Shown: positions 39,959 through 48,269 of the stretch, in pieces
Position numbering within the stretch: the first letter of the stretch is position 1
How the letters are laid out: each line of letters opens with the position of its first letter
NCBI GenBank assembly: GCA_022563855.1
Contig: JADFMN010000007.1
Span: 1 to 64,000, forward strand
Source of the DNA: Armatimonadota bacterium
Lineage (GTDB): Bacteria > Armatimonadota > Fimbriimonadia > Fimbriimonadales > Fimbriimonadaceae
Length of the DNA stretch: 64,000 nt
Direction: 5' to 3'
Position numbers and translations under genes: made by a program
The notes under the pieces: model-generated
Databases searched by the model: none
Seen by the model: only the letters and a program-made list of their open reading frames with translations
Told to the model about the DNA's origin: nothing

Positions 39959-40990
39959 TCAATCCTCGAACGACAGCACGATCTTGCCGGCCTCGCCGCG
40001 CTTGAGGAGCCGCATCGCCTGCTCGATTTCGGTGAAGTGCATTTCGTGCGTGATGATCGGGCGCAAGTCCATCTTGCCGTCTTTGAGCAGTTCGTGCATC
40101 TGTTCCCAAGTTCGCCAAAGATGACGTCCGGTCACTCCGCGCAAGCTCAGTCCCTTGAGGATCACCTTGTTCATGTCCACAAATCTCAACCGGTCTGCGT
40201 ATAGCCCCAAGAGGCTGATACGACCGCCGGAGCGGGTGGATTCGATGGCTAGGTCGAGCTGCGACGGGTGGCCGGACATCTCCATCGTGACGTCGACCCC
40301 GCCCGGCTCCAACCCTGCCAAGATAGAGTGCACGTCCTCCTTTTGCGGGTTCAAGATCATGTCCGCGCCGAGCCTGCGCGCCAGGTCGACGCGGTAGTCG
40401 CTGACCTCCGTCGCGTACACTTTTCGGGCTCCCAACACCTTGCAGATGACGAGTGAAAACAGCCCGATCGGACCCATGCCGGTGATGAGCACGCTCTGGC
40501 CTTCCACCGGACCGTCCATGACGGTGTGCACTGCGTTCCCGATTGCGTCCTGCATGCTTGCCACTTCTCTCGGAAGGTCGAGCGGGGACTGTCTGGCGTT
40601 CTCGGCCGGGATGACGGCGTACGGCGCAAACCCGCCGTCGACGTCCACGCCGAGGATGACGGTGTTCTCGCACAGGTGTCGCAGATCGAGACGGCACAGT
40701 CGGCAGCGACCGCAAGTGATGTGCGACTCTGAAGCCACAACGTCGCCGACCTTGCGGTCAGTCACTCCCTCTCCGACTTCGACGATCGTGCCGCAGAACT
40801 CGTGGCCGATGATGCGGGGAGGCTTGATCCTGCCGCTGGCCCAAGCGTCCCAGTTGTAGATGTGAAGATCGGTGCCGCACACCGAGCCGCGCTCGACGCT
40901 AACCTTCACGTGCCCCGGGCGGATCGAGGGCTCATCGACATCGACAACGTCGATTCCGACCCCTTCCCTGGCCTTGACGATCGCCTTCAC
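39959..40990 (-). CDS. tdh: L-threonine 3-dehydrogenase-like zinc alcohol dehydrogenase
   Basis: 343 residues from GTG 40990 (VKAIVKAREG), the usual Tdh length. Catalytic zinc ligands are in VERGSVCGTDLHIYNWDAWASG and IIGHEFCGTIVEVGEG. The structural zinc loop is CGRCRLCRLDLRHLC, and the NAD-binding domain starts GMGPIGLFSLVICKVLGARKVYATEV. VCGTDLHIYNWDxWA is the Tdh form of the motif. The enzyme would oxidise threonine to 2-amino-3-ketobutyrate. No kbl gene adjoins it. A longer frame reaches 41116, but the promoter and homology support the GTG. Confidence 0.88.
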   Translation of the reverse strand: MKAIVKAREGVGIDVVDVDEPSIRPGHVKVSVERGSVCGTDLHIYNWDAWASGRIKPPRIIGHEFCGTIVEVGEGVTDRKVGDVVASESHITCGRCRLCRLDLRHLCENTVILGVDVDGGFAPYAVIPAENARQSPLDLPREVASMQDAIGNAVHTVMDGPVEGQSVLITGMGPIGLFSLVICKVLGARKVYATEVSDYRVDLARRLGADMILNPQKEDVHSILAGLEPGGVDVTMEMSGHPSQLDLAIESTRSGGRISLLGLYADRLRFVDMNKVILKGLSLRGVTGRHLWRTWEQMHELLKDGKMDLRPIITHEMHFTEIEQAMRLLKRGEAGKIVLSFED

Positions 40991-40997
40991 GGCGCAA

Positions 40998-41003
40998 ATG
41001 GTA
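40998..41003 (-). promoter_or_regulatory. -10 box TACCAT of tdh-like gene, leaderless
   Basis: On the minus strand TACCAT ends 7 nt before GTG 40990. It helps choose this start over the longer open frame. Confidence 0.45.
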
Positions 41004-41103
41004 CCACTACGATTCTGGACTCGGCGGGACGATTGTGCGGAGCCCAAACACACCATGCTAAACTGTTCAGTCGCGACATTCACCGTGTCGCAGAGGTTCA
41101 AAT

Positions 41104-42231
41104 TTGGGCAGCGCATACACTCCTGGTCTAACCGTCAGCAGCGACACGGTCGTCCAAAGAACGCGGCGATTGCCGATCAAAGGTGAGGTTATTGTCAAAG
41201 TGGGCGACACCGTCGGCCCCAACGACGTGATCGCGAGGGCGATGCTGCCAGGTCACCTGCAGACCATTCGACTGTCGGAGCTGCTTGGGGTCGGAGTGCA
41301 AGAGGCTCCCGAGTTCCTCGTCGTCAGCCTGGGGGACACGATCGAAGCGGGGCAGCTCATCGCCGAGACGAAAGGTTTTATCCGCGGATGGTTCAAGCAG
41401 TCGGTGCATTCGGCATACTCCGGCAAAGTCGAATCGATCTCGGAGGTCACCGGGCACGTGCTGGTACGGCAGCCCTCCATTCCCGTTGAGATCACCGGCT
41501 ACATCCGCGGTACGGTCGTCGAGGTCACCGAAGGCGAGGGAGCGGTGATCGAAACGCGGTGTGCGATGATCCAGGGGATCTTCGGCGTCGGCGGGGAGCG
41601 CAACGGCACGATCCGAGTCGCGGTCGATGCGCCGGACGCCGTGCTCGACGCGAGCAGAATCAAAGATAGTGACGCTGGGGCGATTCTCGTGGGGGGCGCC
41701 AACGTCACGGCAGACGCCTTGAGCCGCGCCACTGAGGCGGGCGTCGTCGGCATCGTCGTGGGCGCCGTGCGCGACGTGGATTTGATCGAATTCCTCGGTT
41801 ACGATATCGGCGTCGCCATTACCGGCCAAGAGGACATCAGCGTGACGTTGATGGTCACCGAGGGGTTCGGCGAACTGCAAATGGCAGCCCGCACGTTCAA
41901 GCTCTTCAAATCGATGGAGGGCAAGAACGCCAGCATCAACGGCGCAACTCAGATTCGCGCGGGCGTGATCAGACCGGAAGTCATCGTGTCTATCGCGGGC
42001 CGTGCGGAGGCTGTAGCTGCGGATCAGGAGTCGCACACATTGACGGTCGGAACGCCGATCCGCATCATTCGCGAGCCGTACTTTGGCGTGCTGGCAACCG
42101 TCACGGATCTGCCGGCTCAGCTCCAGACGATCGATTCCGGCGCCAGAGTCCGCGTCCTGAGGGCGAGCATCGACAGCGGCGAAGAGGTGACCGTCCCTCG
42201 TGCGAACGTCGAGATCATCTCTTCGTCCTGA
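41104..42231 (+). CDS. Conserved protein with KOW-like C-terminus
   Basis: 375 residues. The start is TTG 41104 with AGAGG 7 nt upstream; no ATG is available. The N-terminal third is rich in beta turns of a barrel-sandwich/lipoyl-like kind (RRLPIKGEVIVKVGDTVGPNDVIARAML and PEFLVVSLGDTIEAGQLIAETKGFIRG). The middle has a Rossmann-like section (SDAGAILVGGANVTADALSRATEAGVVGIVVGAVRDVDLIEFLGYDIGVAITGQEDISVTLMVTEGFGE). The end (IRIIREPYFGVLATVTDLPAQLQTIDSGARVRVLRASI) is a KOW-like motif. No enzyme family is assigned. TAAACT at 41059-41064 may be the -10 box. Confidence 0.65.
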   Translation: MGSAYTPGLTVSSDTVVQRTRRLPIKGEVIVKVGDTVGPNDVIARAMLPGHLQTIRLSELLGVGVQEAPEFLVVSLGDTIEAGQLIAETKGFIRGWFKQSVHSAYSGKVESISEVTGHVLVRQPSIPVEITGYIRGTVVEVTEGEGAVIETRCAMIQGIFGVGGERNGTIRVAVDAPDAVLDASRIKDSDAGAILVGGANVTADALSRATEAGVVGIVVGAVRDVDLIEFLGYDIGVAITGQEDISVTLMVTEGFGELQMAARTFKLFKSMEGKNASINGATQIRAGVIRPEVIVSIAGRAEAVAADQESHTLTVGTPIRIIREPYFGVLATVTDLPAQLQTIDSGARVRVLRASIDSGEEVTVPRANVEIISSS

Positions 42232-42333
42232 CGCTGTATTTGAACAGGCTGCATAGCGATTCTTATACAGATCGTGCTCGACTTCGGTTCCTGGAGTAGT
42301 CGATCACCCCGCCGGACGAACAGGTCGAGGCGG

Positions 42334-42642
42334 TCAGTCGGTGCTGTGCGCCTCAGGCGATCCGACGACGCCTTGCTGCTCGCGCCGCCGTCGGCGCAGA
42401 AGCAGAGCCTCGCGAGCCAGGTCGAGATGGTACAGCGTGGTAGCGTTCTCCTCGCACGCGAGGTCGCGGCCTTGGAAGTCGAGCAGCTTGTCCACCAGCA
42501 CGTCGATCACCTCCTCGATCCGGCATCCGTTGATGCCTACTTGCTGAGGGTGACCGTGCTGAAACGTGATTTCGATGTATTTGCGGCTGACCCTAGCCTC
42601 GCTGCCGTCGATGTGACGGAACTTCTCCATGTTTTCGCCCAT
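42334..42642 (-). CDS. Acb2/Tad1-hairpin-like small protein
   Basis: 102 residues from ATG 42642 (GAGG upstream). The core TFQHGHPQQVGINGCRIEEVIDVLVDKLLDFQGRDLACEENATTLYHLDLAREALLLRRRRREQQGVVG follows the pattern NG...ED.L.V...RL..FQ..xxACxENxxAL...xxAxxxLxxRxxxRxxRGVxG of the Acb2_Tad1_hairpin family, small phage-linked helical proteins. Acb2 and Tad1 bind cyclic (oligo)nucleotides and inhibit CBASS or Thoeris defence. The first ~30 residues (MGENMEKFRHIDGSEARVSRKYIEI) are extra. Assignment is by eye. No phage genes surround it. Confidence 0.55.
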   Translation of the reverse strand: MGENMEKFRHIDGSEARVSRKYIEITFQHGHPQQVGINGCRIEEVIDVLVDKLLDFQGRDLACEENATTLYHLDLAREALLLRRRRREQQGVVGSPEAHSTD

Positions 42643-42821
42643 ATGCACCACCTCGACCGACTGACGGTCAGGGAAGCAGAATACCCGCCTACACGAGGGC
42701 GTCCGGCGACTTGTCCACACGGCTCGGCTTTAACCGCCGGCTACACCTGCAGCATCAGCGTGAGGATCTCGAACGGCTTGCATGCGAATACGAACCGCCG
42801 CTGAGTTTACTCAACGGGCGG

Positions 42822-42827
42822 TACAAT
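42822..42827 (+). promoter_or_regulatory. -10 box TACAAT of DprA-like gene
   Basis: TACAAT ends 9 nt before ATG 42837, with AGGTGG between. It supports this start over the longer frame that begins at 42711. Confidence 0.45.
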
Positions 42828-42836
42828 CACAGGTGG

Positions 42837-43772
42837 ATGAGGAAGGGCGAGACGCTGGCGATCGAATCGGCTGTTTGTGCGCTGTACTTGCGCGGCTCGC
42901 CGATCGGCGGTCGCGCCCCACGGCGCGCCTGGCCGCGCGTCGTTGCAAGGCTCTGCTCAGCGGAGCCCACCTTGGACCAGCTTGGCACGTGCCTGCTCAT
43001 CGCTGGCTTATATGACGAAGCTTCTCTTCTCGGCGACCCCGGCGCGATCGAATGGGGGCTGCAACAGGTCGAGAGCGACAGGACGGTGACCGTTGTTTCG
43101 CCGACTTACCCCTCTCGCTGGTTGCAGGCACTCGGTTCGGCGGCTCCGCCGGCTCTGTGGCGCTTTGGCACACTCCCGCTTGCGCCCGCGGTCGGCGTTG
43201 CTGGCGGCCGTCAACTCAGCGCTCGTGAACTGCGCGCTGCAGCCGGGATCGGCGCTGCGCTGATGGCGCTCGGTCGGACTCTTGTTTCTGGCGGCGCTTC
43301 GGGCGCGGATCGCGCCGCAGCGGCGGGGGCGATCGCCTGCGGCACCGAGCCCCGCGTCATCGAGATCCTGCCATGCGGGGTCGATATGTGTTCGCTGCTC
43401 GAGGGCGCGTGCTCGCTGAGCGCGTCTGCGCCCGACGCGGAGTTCTCGACCGGCCAGGCGATGGAGCGCAACGCGCTGATCTACGCTTACGGCACGCACA
43501 CGGTCGTGATCCGCCCGCGCTACCGCGTTGGCGGGACTTGGCACGGTGCGACCGACGCGCTGCGTCGCGACCTGAGCGTAGTCGGCGTATGGGGTCGCGG
43601 GGCCGACGCGGCCTCCGAGGCGCTGACGGCGCTGGGCGCGGTCCGTGTGCCTCGCGTTCGGGATCTGGCGGGGTTCCTGGCGACGAGTCCGCCGCAGCTG
43701 CAGCCGTGGCTGTTCGGGGCTGGCGTCGTGCGCGAGCGGTCAGCGAGCCCCGGCTGGCTGCTCCACGCGTAG
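42837..43772 (+). CDS. DprA/Smf-like SLOG-fold protein
   Basis: 311 residues. A helical N-terminal part (ESAVCALYLRGSPIGG...EPTLDQLGTCLLIAGLYDEASLLGD) is followed by YPSRWLQALGSAAPPALWRFGTLPLAPAVGVAGGRQLSARELRAAAGIGAALMALGRTLVSGGASGADRAAAAGAIACG and FSTGQAMERNALIYAYGTHTVVIRPRYRVGGTWHGATDALRR, the order of a DprA Rossmann-like domain. The nucleotide/DNA loop reads SGGASGAD instead of DprA's SGxAxGID. DprA loads RecA on incoming DNA during transformation. This looks like a divergent paralogue. The C-terminal winged helix of classic DprA is missing or very short. Confidence 0.7.
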   Translation: MRKGETLAIESAVCALYLRGSPIGGRAPRRAWPRVVARLCSAEPTLDQLGTCLLIAGLYDEASLLGDPGAIEWGLQQVESDRTVTVVSPTYPSRWLQALGSAAPPALWRFGTLPLAPAVGVAGGRQLSARELRAAAGIGAALMALGRTLVSGGASGADRAAAAGAIACGTEPRVIEILPCGVDMCSLLEGACSLSASAPDAEFSTGQAMERNALIYAYGTHTVVIRPRYRVGGTWHGATDALRRDLSVVGVWGRGADAASEALTALGAVRVPRVRDLAGFLATSPPQLQPWLFGAGVVRERSASPGWLLHA

Positions 43773-44225
43773 AGCGTGGGTGATCGCGACGGCCAGCGCG
43801 TCTGCGACGTCGTCCGGCTTCGGCGGTTCGTCGAGGCTCAAGATCCTGGTGACCATGTAGCCCACCTGACGCTTGTCCGCGGCGCCGTTGCCGACCACGC
43901 TCTGCTTCACGACCGGCGGCGGGTACTCGACGCACGGCAGCCCTCTCTCTGCGGCCGCCAGCATCAGCACGCCCAGCGCCTTTGCCACGTCGAACGCCGT
44001 CGTCTGATTCTTCGCGAAGAACAGCCGCTCGGTCGCCACGCAGTCCGGCTTGATTCGGTCGATCAGCTCTAGCGCTCGCTCATGAACCATCAGCAGCCGC
44101 TCCCCGATTTCTATTCTCGGAGTTTGGATCAGTCCGTATTCGAGAGCCACGAGCCGCGAACCGGACTTCTGCACTGCGCCGAACCCGATGCGCTCCAGGC
44201 CCGGGTCGAAGCCGAGGACGATCAC
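43740..44225 (-). CDS. ruvC: Holliday junction endonuclease RuvC
   Basis: 161 residues. VIVLGFDPGLERIGFGAV (first catalytic Asp), CVATERLFFAKNQTTAFDVAKALGVLMLAA (Glu), ADKRQVGYMVTRIL and KPDDVADALAVAITHA (final Asp pair) give the complete DEDD set. The start GTG 44225 overlaps the mutL stop (GTGA), so the genes are coupled. The last 33 bp overlap the convergent DprA-like gene. No ruvA or ruvB is adjacent. Confidence 0.94.
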   Translation of the reverse strand: MIVLGFDPGLERIGFGAVQKSGSRLVALEYGLIQTPRIEIGERLLMVHERALELIDRIKPDCVATERLFFAKNQTTAFDVAKALGVLMLAAAERGLPCVEYPPPVVKQSVVGNGAADKRQVGYMVTRILSLDEPPKPDDVADALAVAITHALRVEQPAGAR

Positions 44226-45991
44226 CTCTTGAACCTCCGCCTGATGTCGCTCTTGGGCATGACGATCGTGATCGGCCTGCCGTGCGGGCACAGGTACGGG
44301 TTTTCCGTCTCAGCCAGATCCCGCAGCAGCCGCTCCATCTCTGGGATCCCCAGCTTGTCGCCAGCCTTGACGGCCATCTTGCACGCGCAGAGGATGTACA
44401 CCTCGTCTCTGGTCGGCACGAGGCAGCCTTGACCGCCTCCATCGACCAACTCGTCAACGAGGTCGCGCAGCACCTGCATCGGGTTCCTGTTGCGAACGAC
44501 GGCCGGCACCGTCCGCACCAGAAACGTGTCGCTACCGAAGCGGTCCAGCTCGAATCCAACCGCCTTCAACTCGTCGAGCTTCTCCTCCAGCAACTCGGCG
44601 GAGCGCTTGTCGACCTGCAGCGTCTCAGGCGTCAGCAGCGGCTGGACCTCGATCGCAGCCGAGCCTCGAACCCGCCGTAGCATTTCGTAAAGAACGCGCT
44701 CGTGGGCGACGTGCTGATCGACGATGAGCAGCGCGTCGTCGTTCTCCGCGATGATGAACGTATCCGCTATCTGTGCCAGCACTCGCAGCCCGCGGAGCAT
44801 GTCCGGCATCGTGCGGCTCTCGATTTCCAGGCTCGGCTCCCTGGCTGCGCCGAGCCTCTCGACGCCGAACCCTGTGGGCAGAGTGGCAACACCCGCCTGT
44901 CCAGGCTGCAAGGGCGAGTCGCCTGGATTTACACCGCGCAACTCGACGAGCGCCAAGTTGGCGGCTGCCAGCCCTTCCGCGTTCGGCACCATGCCGACCG
45001 CCAGCAGCCCCTCTCGCACGCTGCGCCGCACGGCGTCGAAGATCGCTCCGCTCTGGTGGAACCTCACCTCGCTCTTGGTCGGCGAGACGTTCACGTCCAC
45101 CTGTGCCGGGTCGACGCGGATGTCCAAGATCGCTACCGGGTACCGCCTCTCGGGCGTGAGCGATCGGAAAGCCTGGTCGAGCGCGGCGATAATCGTTCGG
45201 GACCGTACTGGCCGTCCGTTGACGAAAATCCATTGGAAATTGCGATTCGGCTTTGTAAAGTGCGGCGGGCTGACGAACCCCCGCACCCGCGCTGTGCCGT
45301 TGAACGTATCCAGGGGCGCGAGCGCCTTGGCGACGTCTCTGCCCCAAACCTCGGCCAGCGCCGTGAGCGGATCGCCGCTGCCGGTCGTCTCGACGACCTC
45401 GATGCTGCCGTGCGACAGCCGGAACGCGACGTCAGGCCGTGCGACAGCGTACTTGGAGACGACCTCTACGCACGCCGCCAGCTCGGTCGCGTCAGTTCGC
45501 AGGAACTTGAGCCGCGCGGGGGTGTTGAAGAACAGATCCTCGACTCGAACGGTGGTGCCGCGCGACCCCGGTTCTCGGGTGGGTTCGCGCACCTCGCCCG
45601 CTTCAACCTCCACCACGCTCCGAACGCCGTCATCCTCCGCGCTGGAGATCGACATCACGGAGACGGAGGCGATCGACGGCAGCGCCTCTCCTCGGAACCC
45701 CAGCGTTGCGGCCTGGGCCAGATCGGCGGCGGTTCGGATCTTCGAGGTCGCGTGACGCTGTATCGCCAGCTGAATCTCGGCCAGGTCCATGCCAGCCCCG
45801 TCGTCAGCAACTTCGATGAGCCGCCTGCCGCTCTGATCCAACCTGATCGCGACCCGTGACGCACCTGCATCGAGCGCGTTCTCAACCAGCTCCTTGACGA
45901 CGGACGCCGGGCGCTCGACCACCTCGCCAGCGGCGATCTGATTCACCGTGTGCGAGTCTAAGAGCCGTATCTTCTGAGCTTGAGTCTGCAT
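44222..45991 (-). CDS. mutL: DNA mismatch repair protein MutL
   Basis: 589 residues. The GHKL ATPase half is IRLLDSHTVNQIAAGEVVERPASVVKELVENALDAGASRV, DDGAGM, RHATSKI and GFRGEALPSIASVSVM. The C-terminal half has DQHVAHERVLYE, which matches the DQHA(X)2E(X)4E endonuclease motif with Val for Ala, plus the CPHGRP motif, so this MutL should nick DNA as in methyl-independent mismatch repair. ATG 45991 begins the canonical start; upstream codons lack support. No mutS is in the window. Confidence 0.95.
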   Translation of the reverse strand: MQTQAQKIRLLDSHTVNQIAAGEVVERPASVVKELVENALDAGASRVAIRLDQSGRRLIEVADDGAGMDLAEIQLAIQRHATSKIRTAADLAQAATLGFRGEALPSIASVSVMSISSAEDDGVRSVVEVEAGEVREPTREPGSRGTTVRVEDLFFNTPARLKFLRTDATELAACVEVVSKYAVARPDVAFRLSHGSIEVVETTGSGDPLTALAEVWGRDVAKALAPLDTFNGTARVRGFVSPPHFTKPNRNFQWIFVNGRPVRSRTIIAALDQAFRSLTPERRYPVAILDIRVDPAQVDVNVSPTKSEVRFHQSGAIFDAVRRSVREGLLAVGMVPNAEGLAAANLALVELRGVNPGDSPLQPGQAGVATLPTGFGVERLGAAREPSLEIESRTMPDMLRGLRVLAQIADTFIIAENDDALLIVDQHVAHERVLYEMLRRVRGSAAIEVQPLLTPETLQVDKRSAELLEEKLDELKAVGFELDRFGSDTFLVRTVPAVVRNRNPMQVLRDLVDELVDGGGQGCLVPTRDEVYILCACKMAVKAGDKLGIPEMERLLRDLAETENPYLCPHGRPITIVMPKSDIRRRFKR

Positions 45992-46081
45992 GGGTAAGCA
46001 ATTGGAGTGCGGAAGCCGACAATCTCTACTATAAGGACGCAACTCCCCAACGATGTGGAGTTGTGCCCGACATTACGAGCG

Positions 46082-46939
46082 ATGTACACGTTTATAGGGA
46101 TCATCGCAGGTTCGATCTGCGTCATCCTCGGCTTCATTATGGCCGACGGAGAAGTGATGATTTTGGTGCAGCCTGCGGAGTACCTCATCATCTTCGGCAG
46201 CACGCTCGGCATATTCCTCTCCTCGAACGGCATGAAGGTCATGCAGCAGACGATGCAGCAGATGAAGGGGCTGCTCAAGCCGGAGCTGACCAAGCAGCAC
46301 TACCTCGATGTGCTGAAGATGATGTACGAGCTGTTCTCGATTGCGCGCAAGGAAGGGCTCTTAGGTCTCGAGTCGCACGTCGAGCATCCAGAGGAAAGCG
46401 AGATATTCAAGAACTATCCGACGTTCCTGGCCAACCACCACGCCGTTTGCTTTTTCACCGACACGATGAAGGTCATCCTCACGGGCGCGGTCGGGCCGCA
46501 CGACCTTTCTGAGATGATGGAGGTCGATCTGGAGACGACGAACGAAGAGGAGGTGCAGCCGGGCGAGTCTGTTCAGAACGTTGCGGACGCGTTGCCGGCT
46601 ATTGGCATAGTCGCCGCGGTCCTCGGCATCATCATCACGATGGGGAAGATCGGAGGATCTGCGTCCGCGATCGGCCACGCAGTGGCGGCCGCTCTAGTTG
46701 GTACGTTTCTAGGCGTGTTCTTGGCGTACGTCGTTGCAGGCCCGCTGGGAAGGGCGCTGCTCCAGCGAGTCCGGCTCAACGGCCAGTACATGAAGTGCCT
46801 AAGCCACGCGCTGTTCAGCTTCGCCAGGGGGGAGTCTCCGATCACGTGCATCGAGTTCGCGCGGCGTAACATCGACCCGAGCGTCCGGCCAGGGTTCACC
46901 GAGTTGGAGCAAACGGTCAAGGGCAAGAAGCCCGCCTAG
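46082..46939 (+). CDS. motA: Flagellar motor stator protein MotA
   Basis: 285 residues. Four membrane helices: MYTFIGIIAGSICVILGFIMADG, PAEYLIIFGSTLGIFLSSNG, and the pair VADALPAIGIVAAVLGIIITMGKIGG and AAALVGTFLGVFLAYVVAGPLG. The last two carry the conserved P and the proton-channel region. ATG 46082 begins the first helix; an open frame from 46007 has no ribosome-binding site. A hairpin GCAACTCC/GGAGTTGT (46039-46064) lies in the leader, downstream of a TATAAG at about 46030. MotA pairs with MotB to drive flagellar rotation. Confidence 0.93.
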   Translation: MYTFIGIIAGSICVILGFIMADGEVMILVQPAEYLIIFGSTLGIFLSSNGMKVMQQTMQQMKGLLKPELTKQHYLDVLKMMYELFSIARKEGLLGLESHVEHPEESEIFKNYPTFLANHHAVCFFTDTMKVILTGAVGPHDLSEMMEVDLETTNEEEVQPGESVQNVADALPAIGIVAAVLGIIITMGKIGGSASAIGHAVAAALVGTFLGVFLAYVVAGPLGRALLQRVRLNGQYMKCLSHALFSFARGESPITCIEFARRNIDPSVRPGFTELEQTVKGKKPA

Positions 46940-46953
46940 ATTAGGAGTTTTTC

Positions 46954-47823
46954 ATGCCAGAAGGCGTACCCATCATCATCAAGAGGAAGAAGGCGACCAA
47001 GCACCCCCACCACGGCGGAGCGTGGAAGGTCGCGTACGCCGACTTCATCACGGCGATGATGGCGTTCTTCATGGTGATGTGGATCATCGGCATGGACGAC
47101 GACGATCGAATGACCATCCAGTCGTACTTCAAGGACCCGGTCGGATTCAGCAAGCAAGCTCCCAAAACCCCGTTCACGGTTGCGCCGGGTACCACGATGC
47201 CTGGAGGCCGTTTTAGCCCAGACTCCGGCCAGTCTATGATCGATCGGGACATGGAGTCGATGGAAGACGTGCGCAAGCAGCTGGAGAAGGAGTTCGAGGA
47301 CGATCCTGAGCTGCGCGGGATGCTGGCCGATCACGCCGTAGAGATCAACGTGACTCCGGACGGGCTCGTTCTGGAGTTCATCGAGAACGAGATGAACGGC
47401 GAAGTGTTCTTCCTGCTTGGCAAAGAAGTTGTGCGTCCGCAGGCAAAGAAGGTGATGCTCAAGATCGCGCCGATTCTCGCCAATTCGGGCCGGCCGCTGA
47501 TCATCGATGGCCATACGGACGCGCGACCGTTCCCAGGCACGGGGTACGACAACTTCGACCTAAGCCTCGACCGGGCGAACGCCGTTCGAACAGTTCTGCG
47601 GTCGGGCGGAGTCGAAGCAAGCCAAGTGTCGATGATCCGCGGCTTCGCGGACACCCGGCCCCGAGTGGTGGACGATCCGTTCCACTTCAGCAACCGGCGG
47701 GTCTCGATTCTGCTGCCGTATAAGTACAGAGAGCAGACCGTGTTCAGCGGTCTTCCGAGCGAGCTGCTGCGCGAGTCGACCGAGGGCATGTTCAGGCTGC
47801 CGCTCGATCTGGCCGGCCGGTAG
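46954..47823 (+). CDS. motB: Flagellar motor stator protein MotB (OmpA domain)
   Basis: 289 residues. The plug/TM region is GGAWKVAYADFITAMMAFFMVMWIIGMDD, with the proton-carrying Asp in YADF. The C-terminal OmpA peptidoglycan-binding domain has LIIDGHTDARPFPGTGYDNFDLSLDRANAVRTVL and GFADTRPRVVDDPFHFSNRRVSILL. It follows motA by 14 nt with GGAG in between. Together with motA it forms a complete stator, consistent with the fliA and flgM genes nearby. Confidence 0.93.
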   Translation: MPEGVPIIIKRKKATKHPHHGGAWKVAYADFITAMMAFFMVMWIIGMDDDDRMTIQSYFKDPVGFSKQAPKTPFTVAPGTTMPGGRFSPDSGQSMIDRDMESMEDVRKQLEKEFEDDPELRGMLADHAVEINVTPDGLVLEFIENEMNGEVFFLLGKEVVRPQAKKVMLKIAPILANSGRPLIIDGHTDARPFPGTGYDNFDLSLDRANAVRTVLRSGGVEASQVSMIRGFADTRPRVVDDPFHFSNRRVSILLPYKYREQTVFSGLPSELLRESTEGMFRLPLDLAGR

Positions 47824-47918
47824 CGCCCGGGGGCTGTGCAGAAAGTCCCCGAACTCGCGCGACGATCTCGAAGGCCGCTTCGTCCCGTACGCTGGACGGT
47901 TGCGACCCCGTCTTTGAC

Positions 47919-48269
47919 ATGGCAGACATCTGTGGGAACCTCTGGGACTACAACCTGGCTCGAGTCGTTGTCATCGACGTCTCGGACGATTACAGGCTTG
48001 CCCGCCCACCTCTCCCCTCCGACTGTTATCCGGTGCTCACGGAGCTTCGGCTGCCCACCTACCAACTATCGTCGTGCGTCACTAGCAAGAACCTGGTGGA
48101 CGGATACCTGTACGATTGGCACCAGTCGCCTGACCTTCCCGACGGAGTCTGGTACGTTGGCGTGGTGCACAGCGGCCTTCTCCAGACCGGGCTTGGCGCC
48201 GAACTGCCCGAGCCTTGCCCGGGTGGCGGGCCTTCAGAGATCGAAAGGCGGGCTGGAGACGGTATCTAG
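47919..48269 (+). CDS. Hypothetical protein
   Basis: 116 residues (MADICGNLWDYNLARVVVIDVSDDYRLARPPLPSDCYPVLTELRLPTYQLSSCVTSKNLVDGYLYDWHQSPDLPDGVWYVGVVHSGLLQTGLGAELPEP). Codon use resembles the neighbours and the composition is protein-like, but I see no family, promoter or Shine-Dalgarno site. The 3' end overlaps flgM by 4 nt (convergent). Gap 47824-47918 contains nothing named. Confidence 0.45.
   Translation: MADICGNLWDYNLARVVVIDVSDDYRLARPPLPSDCYPVLTELRLPTYQLSSCVTSKNLVDGYLYDWHQSPDLPDGVWYVGVVHSGLLQTGLGAELPEPCPGGGPSEIERRAGDGI

Noticed and set aside
41060-41130. GGTTCAAAT resembling a tRNA T-arm before the KOW-like gene
   Set aside because: No acceptor, D or anticodon stem can be formed around it; AGAGG there is better explained as the ribosome-binding site.
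44702-45859. Long plus-strand frames opposite mutL (up to 385 residues)
   Set aside because: mutL is unmistakable on the other strand; these frames show no domain and shadow-like composition.
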